From assembly GCA_029168955.1 (NCBI GenBank), contig JAPDOI010000289.1, positions 125,001 to 189,000 on the forward strand: 64,000 nt of DNA. Reading direction: 5' to 3'. This DNA is from Aplectana chamaeleonis. Taxonomy: Eukaryota > Nematoda > Chromadorea > Rhabditida > Cosmocercidae. The translations under genes and the position numbers were made by a program. Under the pieces are notes generated by a model. It was not told the DNA's origin. It made no database searches and saw only the letters and a program-made list of their open reading frames with translations. Shown one piece after another: positions 21,620 through 33,005 of this stretch; within the stretch, counting starts at the first letter, position 1; every line of letters begins with the position of its first letter.

Positions 21620-23659
21620 TATAAATTCTGTGAATGTGCATAACGGGTTGAGACTACTCCGCCATACAATGAGGCGACCCCACTACGACCCTCAGAACAC
21701 AACCAAATCTCGAGCGTATCTTATGTCATGAGAAGGAAATTTTGGGGCAAGGAGAAAAAGGCATTTCATCTTGCCAAATGATCTCCTCTCCTAATTGCAA
21801 CAATGAAGATAGGGACAGTCGATGGTGAGGCTCATTACGATGCGAGAACGACAGGTACGATTAAGCAGTCCGCTGTTAACATGAAATACGATCTGCTGGA
21901 GTAAGTCATCGAAGAAGACCTCCCGATTTCACCTTTGACGGATGATTACATAGGGAACGGAAAAAATCTTCTTTTTACTGAGAACTGCATCTCCCTCGTC
22001 TACCTTCTCTCTACAGTGACGGGGCCTCCATGCTGACCGGTAGGATGCAAGGTATCTTCGGATTATTGAAGAAGCAGATGTAATCAGCTACACAATTTCG
22101 GTACACACAAAAATGATCTGCTTTTGTCAGCGGAGCTCACAAATTGACCCTTGTAATCACCGCACAAGGAATATATGCACTGAGCCTCACCCATTCACTT
22201 GTTATGAACGTGCACTTCCTTTTCGGATCACCAACTAGTATTCAAGGAAGATCTACCTACCGATTTGTTGCAAAGGTAATTAATTTTGGATTTCTTCAAA
22301 TGACGATGCTCCACCCTGCCCGATGGGTGGCAAGTCTTCAATCATGGGTACACAACATTCTCAACAACTACACAGTGCTGCTTGTAAGTCTCAGACGACT
22401 GGAACAGAATTTAGATGAAACACCGAGAGTGCGAAAGCGATAACAAGTCCCATAACGAGAAATGAATGACGCCCGTACATTCATTATTGTGGAACACGCG
22501 AACGCAACCCTCCAACACTGCAATACGATTTTTGAAAACCTCAGGAACAACAAGAGCTTCTCAGTGGATCTCACACCCGATTGCGACGTTCGAGAAGAAA
22601 GTACATGCATTACAGAGCAAATTTTCTGCAAACTTTTGTGGCGTTTTTCGCGTGCACAAAGCAGCGCATCGCCACATCTCACTTCAAATGTGACGGAATG
22701 AATAATAAGAACCTCCACGTTCCTGTTAGTGAGGCGGATGCCAATGGCGTGTGAAAGGTATTTTTGTCTCCGGTATTTAGTCGTAATACTTGTATTCTGC
22801 ATTCTGAATATTCTGCGATTTCTACTAATCACAGGTCAAGACGTGAAAGATTTCTGCTATGATGATCGTCTGATCAGTTCATAATGACGGCTTTCAAGGT
22901 GGAAATAAGCAATTTTCGATAGACTTTGGGTAGTGTCTGAGTTATTTCGTATCAGCGTTGTATGGTTCTCGTTGAAAACAGTTGAACACTGAAATCAAAA
23001 TAGAAATCGGACCACTCTGAAACATGTTATGACTATGCGGCGCTTCGTTCGCGCAAAAAAAGCCGCAAATCGCCGTTTTTGCAAACAAATCGGCTCGGTA
23101 CTGTGGAAGGGAAATTTTTTGCATGATGACGAACCGGGGGCCTGCGGCCCCACCCCCTACCCGGTGCTTAAGGCTGCGGCCTCCTCTGTGACCGCCGCGC
23201 CTTGCCTGGTCTAGAGATACCTCATATGGGCACAGTAAGAGCCAAATGCGATGTCATATTTCCCTGGAGAACGCAGCATCATGGACGGGTAGGCTTCTAT
23301 GTACCTATGTATAGGCTTCTATGTAGCCCGCAAAAGTTATAAATACGTATGAACCAACTGCATTAAAGAGAAATAATAATAGAAAACAATAAGGTGGAGA
23401 ACGGGGGTGGCAAGGAGAATGGCGTAAAACCACATGAGTGGACAACCCATGAAAATGGCAAATGTGAAATCAGAGACACTGAAAATGTACCTGACGTTCA
23501 AGAGAGGTTGAATAATTTGTGAGCACAAAATCTGGCAAGACGATCTCTTTCTTGAGAAGGGATAAACCATCGGTCCAATTTATCCACTGCATATCGACCT
23601 TCAATGGTGTAAAGTGAGTAAATGAATAAACCCAGTAAACATGGATTGATGTATAGTTC
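21620..23659. other. Intron sequence, nothing firmly recognised
   Basis: Unique-looking DNA. A minus-strand frame (23337-23570) has membrane-like stretches (FTFAIFMGCPLMWFYAILL) after a TTTTCAG acceptor and could be a receptor-like exon, but I see no diagnostic motif and no adjacent exon. Confidence 0.3.
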
Positions 23660-23822
23660 AGTTCCGCAATCGCGTTCAGTCCTCATAATCACAATCGTAA
23701 AAACGAAGCGGTTGTTTTTAAAAAATTCAACTACGAAAATGAAGAAATCGTTCTCAAATCAATCGCTACGCTTCTACGATTGTGATAATGAGACTTTGCG
23801 GACTGAACGCGATTGCGGAACT
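23660..23822. repeat. 163-bp foldback MITE
   Basis: AGTTCCGCAATCGCGTTCAG at the left is matched by CTGAACGCGATTGCGGAACT at the right, and pairing continues inward through CATAATCACAATCGTA. The arms are about 55 bp. Confidence 0.8.
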
Positions 23823-24211
23823 AGACCATATGTATGTATTGACACTAAACATGACTTCGAGGCACATAAATGTAAGCAAAATGATTTCCAAAGTGTTTTC
23901 AACCATGTTAACTAATTGCAGAAACATAGGAAACAGAGATTTTTACTGTGGTTACGTCCCTACAAAGCATACGTTTTGTCGATGATTCAATACGGATCTC
24001 AAATTTGGAGTCCGAGTACTGAGAAACCTCGAGAAAAATTGAAAATGTGCAGAAAACACTTCTGAAGATCTTACTCCTGAGATGTTATAGTAATAAAAAA
24101 CAGCTCGAAATTTTTGCACTCATCAGCAGCGCCTTGATTTTCTTTTGAATTACGAACTCTTCATCATCTCAGAGTCCTCAATGATATTGTCTTTTGTTTC
24201 AAGTTACTTAA

Positions 24212-24695
24212 AGGCACTGTTCGCGATAAGAATCGCTTTTCTGTTTTTTTGCTATCTTGAAACCGGTTCCATTCTGACTCCAATGATGCTTCTGGAATCG
24301 TGCAAGACCTTCTGGGAATGGAGTTATGGTCCCTCGTAAATTGAGCTAGGGAAAATGGTGGACGAGTTGTCCGAGGCTTGTAACTTCCGTCTTTTGCAGC
24401 CAATGTATGCGAGCTGACCTGAGTAAAGAGAGAAAATGAGAATGAAGGGAAGAACGAGGCTTTTGATTGGAAACCATAGCTCAACTCACGATTTCGAGTG
24501 TTCCTTTGTTCACGTTGAGGGGCGGAAAGGGGCGGGACTTGTCCACAGCGGCGGGGTTTGCCCACTTTTCTAAGCCGTTTTGAGGCTCCTGTGTAGCTTT
24601 TCGTCCCGTTTTTTCGACGCTGTTCTGCTTCTGAGAGCCACGAGAAGCGTTTGTCATGAAAAATTCGAGGATGAAGTTTATCGCGAACACTGCCT
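24212..24695. mobile_element. TTAA MITE, family A
   Basis: TTAA, then AGGCACTGTTCGCGATAA at the left, and TTATCGCGAACACTGCCT then TTAA at the right. The interior (GTGGACGAGTTGTCCGAGGC, TAACTTCCGTCTTTTGCAGC) is shared with copies at 37944, 38564, 44068, 55195 and 57410. It shares its right TTAA with the next element. Confidence 0.9.
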
Positions 24696-24699
24696 TTAA

Positions 24700-25247
24700 A
24701 GGCAGTGGTCGCGATAAAAGATGCTTGTCTTCTTTTCCTCTCTAAACCCTTTTCTGGGTTCAGAGTAGTAGGACCTATAAGAAAGAATCGCGAAAAAACA
24801 ACTGTTTTGGGCCAAATTTGAAACCTGAACTTTCTTGTCTTTTGATGGTGGACGAGCCCACTCCACATCATCGACATCGATGACCTCTTATATCAAGAAC
24901 ATCAGCTAGCTTGAAATTGAATGTCAATCAATGAACCTTAGAATTTATGTACACATCTAGTCAAAAACATTGACTGAAGTGATGCTTTCATTATTCAACT
25001 GTTTTTATTCGTTAAATTTGCATTTATTTCGTTCTCTGAATGTCGATGATTTTTGACTGCTCGGCATGAGACTGCGATCTGTTTCGTCATCGCTGTGCAC
25101 GTGTGCACGAACTAGCTTCTTTGGGCCCTAGAAACTCTAATTCTAGACCGTTTTTCACCGCGCTACCTTCATAGTTTTTCAGCTGTTTTTGATCTAAGCT
25201 GATTTTTGTAGTTTTTTCGATAACGTTTTTCATCGTGACCACTGCCT
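24700..25247. mobile_element. TTAA MITE, family B
   Basis: AGGCAGTGGTCGCGATAAAA at the left and CATCGTGACCACTGCCT at the right, with TTAA on both sides. It is the reverse complement of the copies at 48383-48918 and 58245-58792 (shared CATCGATGCCGATGATGTGG and TTTTTGACTAGATGTGTACA). The abutting elements on both sides use the same TTAAs. Confidence 0.9.
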
Positions 25248-25251
25248 TTAA

Positions 25252-25739
25252 AGGCAGTCAGTGTTCACGATAATTTTCGATTTCGAGATTAATCGTTAAA
25301 TCGATTGTTTGGCATCCGAGTAGAACTGAAATGACGAGGAAATCGAAAAAAACGTACAAGAAGAGCACCAAATCCCTCACTCTCACCTCATATTTTTACT
25401 CTCATTGGAACTGTTCATTGTAACAACGAATTTTTTTGTTTCCCTGTCTTTTGCAATTCCCTACTTTCTGTTGCTCCGCTCTTTCTTTGAGGCCCTAACT
25501 AATACTGTTATGCCTAAAATATTTTGCCATTTTTGATTAGCCCCATTCTTCACCGGTGACAACCACCGGTAACATGTTCATCCAATCGGACAACTAGTCC
25601 AGGCCAGGGAATAATGTAACTGAAATAAGACGTCTTAGTGCGTTTCTCGCCGTTTCTTTGTAATTTTGATAACACTTGGTTGCCAACGAATTGTTTTGAG
25701 TTGAAAACTCGGGAATGAAAATCATCGCGAACGCTGCCT
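25252..25739. mobile_element. TTAA MITE, family C
   Basis: Starts AGGCAGTCAGTGTTCACGAT (a 4-bp internal duplication in the terminus) and ends ATCGCGAACGCTGCCT before TCAA. The reverse complement matches 57900-58240 plus 58797-58935 (shared CCTGGCCTGGACTAGTTGTC and TTAGTTAGGGCC). Confidence 0.85.
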
Positions 25740-26590
25740 TCAAAGATGAAAGGCTGGTGAATACTCGTGCTTCCGATCATCTAGAGGGCGGATTCCCTGA
25801 CGGTCTCTGCAGCGCCTCTTGCCAACGGAATAAGTAATTGCAAAGTAGTCAACTAGCTAATCGTCAGGGGAGCAAGATGACTCGGGAACAGGGCCTAGCA
25901 GACCGTTGGCAAGGACCGCGAAATACTTACGACCCCCCCCCCTTGGTGGTCAGTCCGTTCCCAGAAATTTCGGTTGTAACGATTCCCCCCCCCCAGAAAC
26001 GTTCCTACGACGAGGACATCAAACCTTTGTCAATTTTTATCGCTGATAACAGAATCATGGTGAAAACACAGTGCCTACCCGAGTGATCTTGCCGCGACGG
26101 AAGCCCGTCGCGCAATGGGCTTCGCGGCGAAACACCTACCCAGGAAAAATCAATGGTTCTGAAATTCACTGGTGGCTGAGACCTGCAGAATATTAGCTAG
26201 TGACATGCGTAATCAGCTGTGTTATAAATATGTACAAGGTTGTAATTATTATGTTGACATTTTGTTTGATTTATGATGTCATTTATGAGTATTAATCCAC
26301 GAAAAGAATAAAAAATACGGTTTTGCCTCCACTCGGGCCAAGAAAAAGCGAGAACGGCTAAAGGTGATACAGCAGTAATGTGAAGCGTCGAGGCCTCGCG
26401 ACGACCATGTCGGGAATCATCCCGGACGAGGTGAGTCGCTCATTCAGCGTGGTCGCAAACTCCAAGGTCGACGGAGTGATGCCTGCATGGGTAGCGCCGT
26501 CGAAAATCCTACACCGAACGGAGCGGCCCCGAATTGAGAACAGCATCGCAGACGCCACAGTGAACGGGGTGACCTCATCTGAAATAAACG
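25740..26590. other. Intron sequence with C-runs, nothing recognised
   Basis: Contains two poly-C runs (about 25933 and 25986). Frames on both strands over 26358-26601 are open but show no family motif. Confidence 0.35.
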
Positions 26591-27251
26591 CTCGTAACTA
26601 GGGGTGTGCGGCAATTGCCGTTTGCCGTTTGCGGCCATTTTTGGGGTTTGCCGTTGCCGTTTGCCGAAATTTTCGTCCAAAGCGGCACATTTTCGGCAGG
26701 AATTCGTTGAAACAACAGGATTTGCCCTCGCCGCTGTCTCTGTGTTGGTCAGCGATTCGGAGCTGCTACAAATAATTATTTTGACTAGTTCCAGCTTCTG
26801 GTTCTGGCTCATTCAATGTATAATTGTGCCCTTTCAATCGGTGACTTATGAAAACATCTCGACTGGGTAATCAGAGGAGTTCGTTAGAGTTCTGAATTGG
26901 TTGAGAGCCTCCAGATGTCTTTTTTATTATCAAATTCTTAACCATTTAAGGATGCCAAAAATGCAAAAAACCCTTTTTCAGAGGCATACCGATTACGGCA
27001 AGTTTTTTGATTACAAAACCAAGTGATATCAATGTTGTAGCGCGAAGATAGCCTTATTTAGACATTTGAACCAGTTGAGAACTCGTGTATATAGGCCCAC
27101 TTATTGTCGGTTGGTTGGCTGATGGTATGAAGTGGGACAGGAAAATTATCAATTCTGCAAACACTTTGCCCGGTTTTATAAAAGTTGAACAATATTCACA
27201 GCAGCAGTTGTATTGTTGAACTGAATCACGAGGTTGATAGATCTTTTATTT

Positions 27252-27291
27252 GGCTTACGCACGTTTCGGCAGGGTCGCCGTCTTCAGAGCC
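27252..27291 (-). ncRNA. Minimal type I hammerhead-ribozyme-like motif
   Basis: In order on the minus strand: stem I strand GGCT, core CTGAAGA (CUGANGA with N=A), one extra C, helix II GGC/GCC closed by GACCCT, GAAAC, a very short helix III (AC/GT closed by GTGC), the cleavage-site dinucleotide TA, then AGCC, which pairs perfectly with GGCT. Tiny helix III is usual for hammerheads of Penelope-like elements. The extra base after the core is atypical but is conserved in the other copies in this window. Ribozyme activity is not shown. Confidence 0.75.
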
Positions 27292-27434
27292 TTAAAGGAT
27301 CAAATCAGAAATGTGCTTATTCGGCCAAATGTCGACTAAACCCTACTGAAATTCGAGAGAAAAATTTTCAAAACGTGGTCAATAACAGGAAAACTAAGAA
27401 ATTACCGCACCTGGCCAGGAAACTCGCTAGAGGA

Positions 27435-28538
27435 TCAGCAGCATGGAAACGGTTGGCGGAAAGTGGAGCACGGGACGAAACCACTACCTCTCAACATTAG
27501 AATGCGAGTCTGAGGTAGGGCTTGAGCTCTCCAGCTATATAGGCACTCCCCCTTCCGATTGATTTTTGGGTCACTCGCCTGGATCCAAAATGCCTCCAGG
27601 GTTTTTCTGGCAGGGGTATCGGTTTCCCGCGCAATTATCTCGACCTTGACGTGGTAATCATTGCCGTTGTGGGCGTTGACACGGTGATACCCCAGAACTG
27701 TTGATACCAGCTGTTTATCCTTGCCGTCCAAGTGCTCTTTGATTCTAACCCAGAGCGGCCGCGAATTCTCAGCAATATATTGCTCGCCGCACAGCTGGCA
27801 CGAGATCCTAAAGACCACACCGCATGCAGTGCAATCTCCCTCTGTACCAGTTGGACAAACCACACAATTGGGAGTTGCGCAAATACGGTCATATAGACGG
27901 TTTCTAATAAGGCGGTTTCTGAGGTTATTTGGAGGGATGTCAGCAATGGTGACACAGGTTTCCAGACCGGCTTTGCGTAGGCATTTTCGCAGAAATTTGC
28001 TCACTTCATCCGAAATGAAGGGCAATTTTAAGGAAATTTTGCCATTAACTGCTGACTCCTGCTCTTCGCTGGATCTGCGCAGGACCACACTGGGGGGATA
28101 ACCGTTCAGAGTTGCAATTCTATGCGCCATTTGAACCAATTCTTTTTGTTCGTTTTCTCCAGTACAGACGCATTTCGCTGTTCGGTAAATATTTTTAATA
28201 ACTGCCCTTTTTGTTTGTGATGGGTGTGATGATTGGTAATGCACAATTGTATTTTTGTTACTTGGTTTACGATACCATTTTGTGGCGAAAGTGCCCCCCG
28301 AAAATTTTATTTGGACATTTAGGAAAGGAAGCCAGTCTACCACCGGTTTTTCCCGGGTAAATTTCACATTTCCCGGTTTGCTGATCGTCCCCGGATCGTA
28401 GACTGGGACGCGCTGGCCACAGGCTCCTTTCAGAAAATCCTTTGCGGGCCTGTCACACTTTGCACTGCTCAAGAAGACGCCCATCTCTTGAATCTCTAGC
28501 ATTGATTTGTACGGAAACTTTAAATGGAGAGGAATCAA
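27435..28538 (-). pseudogene. Penelope-like RT thumb and GIY-YIG endonuclease fragment
   Basis: A single 367-codon open frame. Around residues 60-100: FTREKPVVDWLPFLNVQI, then KWYRKPSNKNTIVHYQSSHP, the C-terminal RT/thumb signature of Penelope-like elements (family form LPFLDV...YRKPT...). Then a linker with RNRLYDRICATPNCVVC, and from about residue 250 the endonuclease: FRISCQLCGEQYIAENSRPL then WVRIKEHL, with HNGNDYHVKV and ARKTLEAFWI further on. The CQ.CG..YI.E..R.L..R..EH layout is the GIY-YIG class used by these elements. RT catalytic motifs are not present upstream, so this is a truncated copy, although its frame is undamaged. Confidence 0.85.
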
Positions 28539-30111
28539 CAGAATTATCGCCGGCGATGGAGAAGCTTACAGCCTTGTTGATCTTGGTAGTGACTCCTGAT
28601 CACCTGAGGCTTTCAAGTAGCTTCTGATATACTGGATTTTTTCCTGTAAAGGCTATTGAAGCGTCAGGCTCACAGTAACTGGCAGGTATTGCGTGGAATA
28701 CGACATGACTAACAACTCAGAACTTTCAAAACACGCTGTTAGCACGCTAAAAGCCACTATGTTAGGTTCAAACAACTTATTCGCGTCTTGGTATAGTGCA
28801 AGCGAGCTTTTTCAGTGTGCTTGACTCAGGGAGCACCAAACAAGCAGCCTTATTTGGGGTCTTCGTACCGTTCCAGCAGCTTCTTGTATGTTGTTAACCA
28901 GTTTACTGGGCCCTTCGACCCGGGCAAGCACCCTAGTCGTGGCTCGGTAGGCTGCGAACCAGCTTCGGTTTTGTGCAATCAGCCTTAGCACTGTGAAACA
29001 CCGTGCAAGCAGCTTATGGGAGTCGCCGAAGCGCTCCAGCAGCCCCAAGCATTCGTCGCACGGTGTTGACACGCTGTGTTGGTTGATTGATTCCGCTCAA
29101 CAGCCAGGCTGGGTTATCGATCAGTCCATTCCTGGTCCCCTCGATAGCTGCAAGTTCTCTCTTATTTCTCTCTTTGGTATATGTGATTATCTGAAAGTGG
29201 TTGGTTTTTCTCGTAGGTAGGTTCAAATCTGCAGATTGCTGAGTGGCAGAAGGATTCTAAGCTCTGGCAGAAACACAGGCAGTGACTACATTTTTATTTT
29301 GCTTATTATCGTTGCGTTATTCGATTGGCTCGTATCTAGTCTATTATTTTCTTATGGAAGGTTCAGGGTAGGCGATTTCAGGAGGGGTAGTTTTTTGAGA
29401 AAATCGTGCAAAAGGTTCAGCGTTGATCGCTATTTTTGTTTTTGTTTGCTAGCTTTCGGGGTCTGAATTTTTGATAAACAGCCTTTTATTAAAGAGTTTG
29501 TTTGGGGATTTCCCGGTGCTAGGAAATTTTCAATAATGGTTTGGCGCTCGGTTGGGATTGTTCTTTCCTATATAAGGGGATCTGTGGTTTTTTTATCATT
29601 GGGTGATTGGAGCTAGAGGATTATTCGTTGAAGGCAGCATACAGGCTCGAAAATGCTATCGATTTTATGAGATCAATCTAAGGCCCGCTAGGTTGAAGTT
29701 GTGGAGCTAAAGGCACAGAGGTTGTAATAGCGAAGCCAATAGATCTCAACAGCCTGTACACGAACGCTTACGTCGTTGAAAGCTTCAAAAACTAGCCAAA
29801 GCGACAGTATTCGAACAGTCAAGTTGGACGAGTTTGTTTCAAGGTTATGGAGTCCACGAAGCTCATGGGTGGAGTCTACGGAGTTTTTACTCAATGTTGC
29901 TAACATTTTGTAGTTTTGCCTTGTTTCCGACGCTTCCAACGGCGTAAGCTGGTATAGTAAGAAAAGTTTCAGTTCGAAGGAGGAGACCAATGGAGGCAGG
30001 GAGGGCTGAACCTGGGACTCCGATCACGTCGCAAGTGGCAGAAAGCACTTGGCCATTGAATTCGGATTCGGTAGAGAAGGAGTTCAAGGAGAAGCAGCCG
30101 GTGCAGTCACT
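28539..30111. other. Region between the Penelope fragment and the next MITE
   Basis: Minus-strand frames at 28812-29226 (for example ERNKRELAAIEGTRNGLID) might be diverged Penelope sequence, but I cannot identify RT motifs. The rest is unassigned. Confidence 0.3.
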
Positions 30112-30115
30112 TTAA

Positions 30116-30562
30116 AGGCAGTGTTCACGAAAATTTCACTTCTGATATCTCCACGGTTTACGAAAGGTCTGGTGCCCTACATAGCAAGGCATGCTTAAAA
30201 AGGACACGAAAGACGCGTTTTCGAGCAAAAATAGGCCCTCTCTCGTTTACGTTGATTGTTGAGCGTGGAGGAATTCACCGTTAGAAGGATAATACCTATC
30301 ACTGCAATGAAGCGATCAGCTCACATATCAGCACTTCCTTGACTTGATCATTCCTGTAATCTGAATCTTCATTTGTTCATTCCGAAGGGGCGGATCTGGG
30401 GCACCAGGCGTGTCTGGGGCACTAAAACGCTTGCTTGCAGCCGTTATTTCGCCGCTCCTGGCTCGTTTTCTACCGTTCTTTCGACACTGGGAGCCTAGAA
30501 TCCTTCTCGCCTATCATTTCACTGTGGAAGGTAAACGAAGATGATCATCGTAAACGCTGCCT
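30116..30562. mobile_element. TTAA MITE, diverged interior
   Basis: TTAA then AGGCAGTGTTCACGA at the left; ATCATCGTAAACGCTGCCT then TCAA at the right. The interior does not obviously match families A to C. No coding capacity. Confidence 0.75.
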
Positions 30563-31051
30563 TCAAGAATGCAATTCCCGCCTTGTCACATTTTGGATTG
30601 AAGGCCCAGATGGAAATGTTGGTAATATGGATTCGGGAGTTAGAGTACGTTCAAGACGAACCGTATGAAGAGGCGAAGAAGAACAGAATCGAGAATGTCA
30701 ATAGGACATGGAAAAGGAGGTTGGCAACTGTCGCCCGTGCCGATACGCGTAGTTCGCTAACTAAGCTATTCACGCCCACTGATACCTTCGATAAGAAGAA
30801 TTGCTGATCTATCCGTTCGACAATTTTCGAAAACTGGTGACACAACATCTGAAAAAGTCAGATACCCCCGAGAAGAAGATGAGGGTTGAGGATTTCTTCC
30901 GTAAAAAGCGGCTTTCTTTTGGAGACAGGATCGTCCGCGTTTTCAGCCCTACTCCCCACCTCCTATGCTCGGCCTGAACAACAGTTCGCTTTTGCTGCGC
31001 AACCCCAGCATCTCAACGTCGAATACCCTTGCCGAGCGAGGACTCAGCCTT

Positions 31052-31606
31052 TCAATGGACAGCCCACTCACGAGATAATTTGATTGTCCTCGTTTCCATG
31101 ATCTGCACTACGGGGTTCCACTTGATCTCCATACATGAGTTTAGATTCCGCTGGCTTCGTCGCTTTGGGGTAGCATCGGCTCGCATCGGCTCACGTTTTC
31201 CATTCGTCCCTTTCTGCGTAACGTAAGGTTCTGTTTGATTCGCCTTAACCTCTACTTGCTTTGCGTTGGCTTCCGCTTGATTTGCGCTTGCTTCCGCACG
31301 CCTAGCGTTAGCTTCTGCTTGCTTCGCGTTGACTTCTGCTTGGTTGGTGTTAGCCCCTGCTTGGTTGGTGTTAGCCCCTGCTTGCTTCACGTTGGCTGTG
31401 ACTTGCTTAGTGTAAGCTTCTAGTTGCTTTGCGTAATCTTCCGCTCGCTTAGTGTTAGCTCCTGCTTGCTTCGCGTAAGCTTCCGCTCGTTTAGCGTTAG
31501 CTTCTGCTTGCTTCACGTTGGCTTCCGCTCGCTTGGCTTTAGCTTCTGCTTGCTTCGCGTTAGCTTCCGCTCGTTTTGACGCATGGTTCCACTCGTTCCC
31601 ATCCGC
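31052..31606 (-). repeat. 21-bp minisatellite with an open heptad-repeat frame
   Basis: From about 31235 to 31670 a 21-bp unit (AGCTTCTGCTTGCTTCGCGT T on the plus strand) repeats about 20 times with variation. In one minus-strand frame each unit is seven codons of the type AEANAKQ/R, and the frame is open from about 31606 to 31052. Such a peptide would be alpha-helical and coiled-coil-like. No start codon with context, no splice-consistent neighbour and no family match were found, so expression is doubtful. Confidence 0.6.
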
Positions 31607-31842
31607 CTAACGTAAGGTTGTGCTTGCTTCTTGTGTTAGCTTCTGCTTGCTTCGCGTTTGGTCCGGGGACAATCCGTTACTAGCGGATTGCGTGTTAACA
31701 GCTTGTTTCAAGAGTTCTGGGAAGGAAGGGTTGCCTGCATCAGATGGAGTTTCGGGACGCACTTTTAATATGTTCTAGGGGAGGACAGTGTTCCAATATC
31801 CCACACTCAGAATCTTCTAAATGCCTCAGGCAGTCCCTGAAA

Positions 31843-32740
31843 AGTCTTACACGATTTTTGGGATGGTTTTTGCCGTAACTGCAGTTCAACGTCGCAGTGC
31901 ACGTTATGGTATGTTTACACAAGGTGCTAAATTGATCGCAAAATGCTTGGCTCCGGGCGAGATTGAACCAGCATATTCCCTTTCCGGGGGAGCGCCTTAT
32001 CGCACTGCACCACCATAGCCCCAGCGCCACTCTCACTCAACTGCTCGGCAAATCTTCACCGAAGCAATCATCCTTTCACCCGCATAACGGGATAAAACAG
32101 GAATACCGTCAGAGACTATCTAACAGTCGTAGACTTGTCAAGATGATGCCCTAGTTAAGTCTTACACGATTTTTGGGATGGTTTTTGCCGTAGCTGCAGT
32201 TCAACGTCGCAGTGCACGTTATGGTATGTTTACACAAGGTGCTGAGTTGATCGCAGAACGCTTGGCTCCGGGCTAGATTGAACCAGCATATTCCCTTTCC
32301 GGGGGAGCGCCTTATCGCACTGCACCACCGTAGCCCCAGCGCCGCTCTCACTCAACTGCTCGGTAAATCTTCACCGAAGCAATCATCCTTTCACCCGCAT
32401 AACGGGATGAAACAGGAATACCGTCAGAGACTATCTAACAGTCGTACACCTGTCAAGATGATGCCCTAGTTAAGTCTTACACGATTTTTGGGATGGTTTT
32501 TGCCGTAACTGCAGTTCAACGTCGCAGTGCACGTTATGGTATGTTTACACAAGGTGCTGAGTTGATCGCAAAACGGGTGAAAGGATGATTGCTTCGGTGA
32601 AGATTTACCGAGCAGTTGAGTGATAGCGGCGCTGGGGCTACGGTGGTGCAGTGCGATAAGGCGCTCCCCCGGAACGGGAAGATGCTGGTTCAATCTCGCC
32701 CGGAGCCAAGCGTTTTGCGATCAACTCAGCACCTTGTGAA
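31843..32740. repeat. 315-bp tandem repeat, 2.3 direct units plus an inverted partial unit
   Basis: AGTCTTACACGATTTTTGGG recurs at 31843, 32158 and 32473, an exact 315-bp period. The third unit stops at about 32578, where the sequence turns round and repeats part of the unit in inverse orientation (GGGTGAAAGGATGATTGCTT to AGCACCTTGTG). The units are about 95% alike by eye, so the duplication is recent compared with other repeats here. Confidence 0.85.
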
Positions 32741-32756
32741 AACAGTCCCTGAAAAG

Positions 32757-33005
32757 GTCCAAATTTGAACAAGGCCAGAGCGGCTCGGCCGAAGTGAGTA
32801 GAGCTCACTCAACTATTGAATTACCTTTGTATATGTTCAGAATAGATCAGAATTTGGGCAACAATGCATAATTTCTGATCTAAACAGAATCAGTGCACCA
32901 AAATTTTCTATATCTATTCTGAATACATCTAAAGGTAATTCAATCGTTAAATCGGCTCTACTCGATTCGGCCGAACCGTTCTGGTCTTGATCAAATTTTC
33001 ACCTT
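32757..33005. repeat. Foldback MITE, about 90-bp arms
   Basis: AAATTTGAACAAGGCCAGAG..GGCTCGGCCGAA at the left pairs with TTCGGCCGAACC..TCTGGTCTTGATCAAATTT at the right. Pairing continues through TTGAATTACCTTT. Confidence 0.75.

Larger units (their letters stand above)
27252..28538 (-). mobile_element. Penelope-like retroelement, 5'-truncated, with 3' hammerhead
   Basis: The element reads on the minus strand: RT C-terminal part and GIY-YIG endonuclease (28538-27435), then about 143 nt of untranslated sequence, then the hammerhead-like motif at 27291-27252 and an AAATAAAAG...CAACCTCGT tail. Hammerhead ribozymes in the terminal repeats are an established trait of Penelope-like elements. The 5' part of the RT, including its catalytic box, is missing. 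Confidence 0.8.

Noticed and set aside
22368..22832. 154-codon minus-strand protein
   Set aside because: Overlapping open frames on both strands without motif or splice support.
23337..23692. GPCR-like exon pair on the minus strand
   Set aside because: Hydrophobic and preceded by a splice-acceptor-like TTTTCAG, but no receptor signature and the upstream frame overlaps a foldback MITE.
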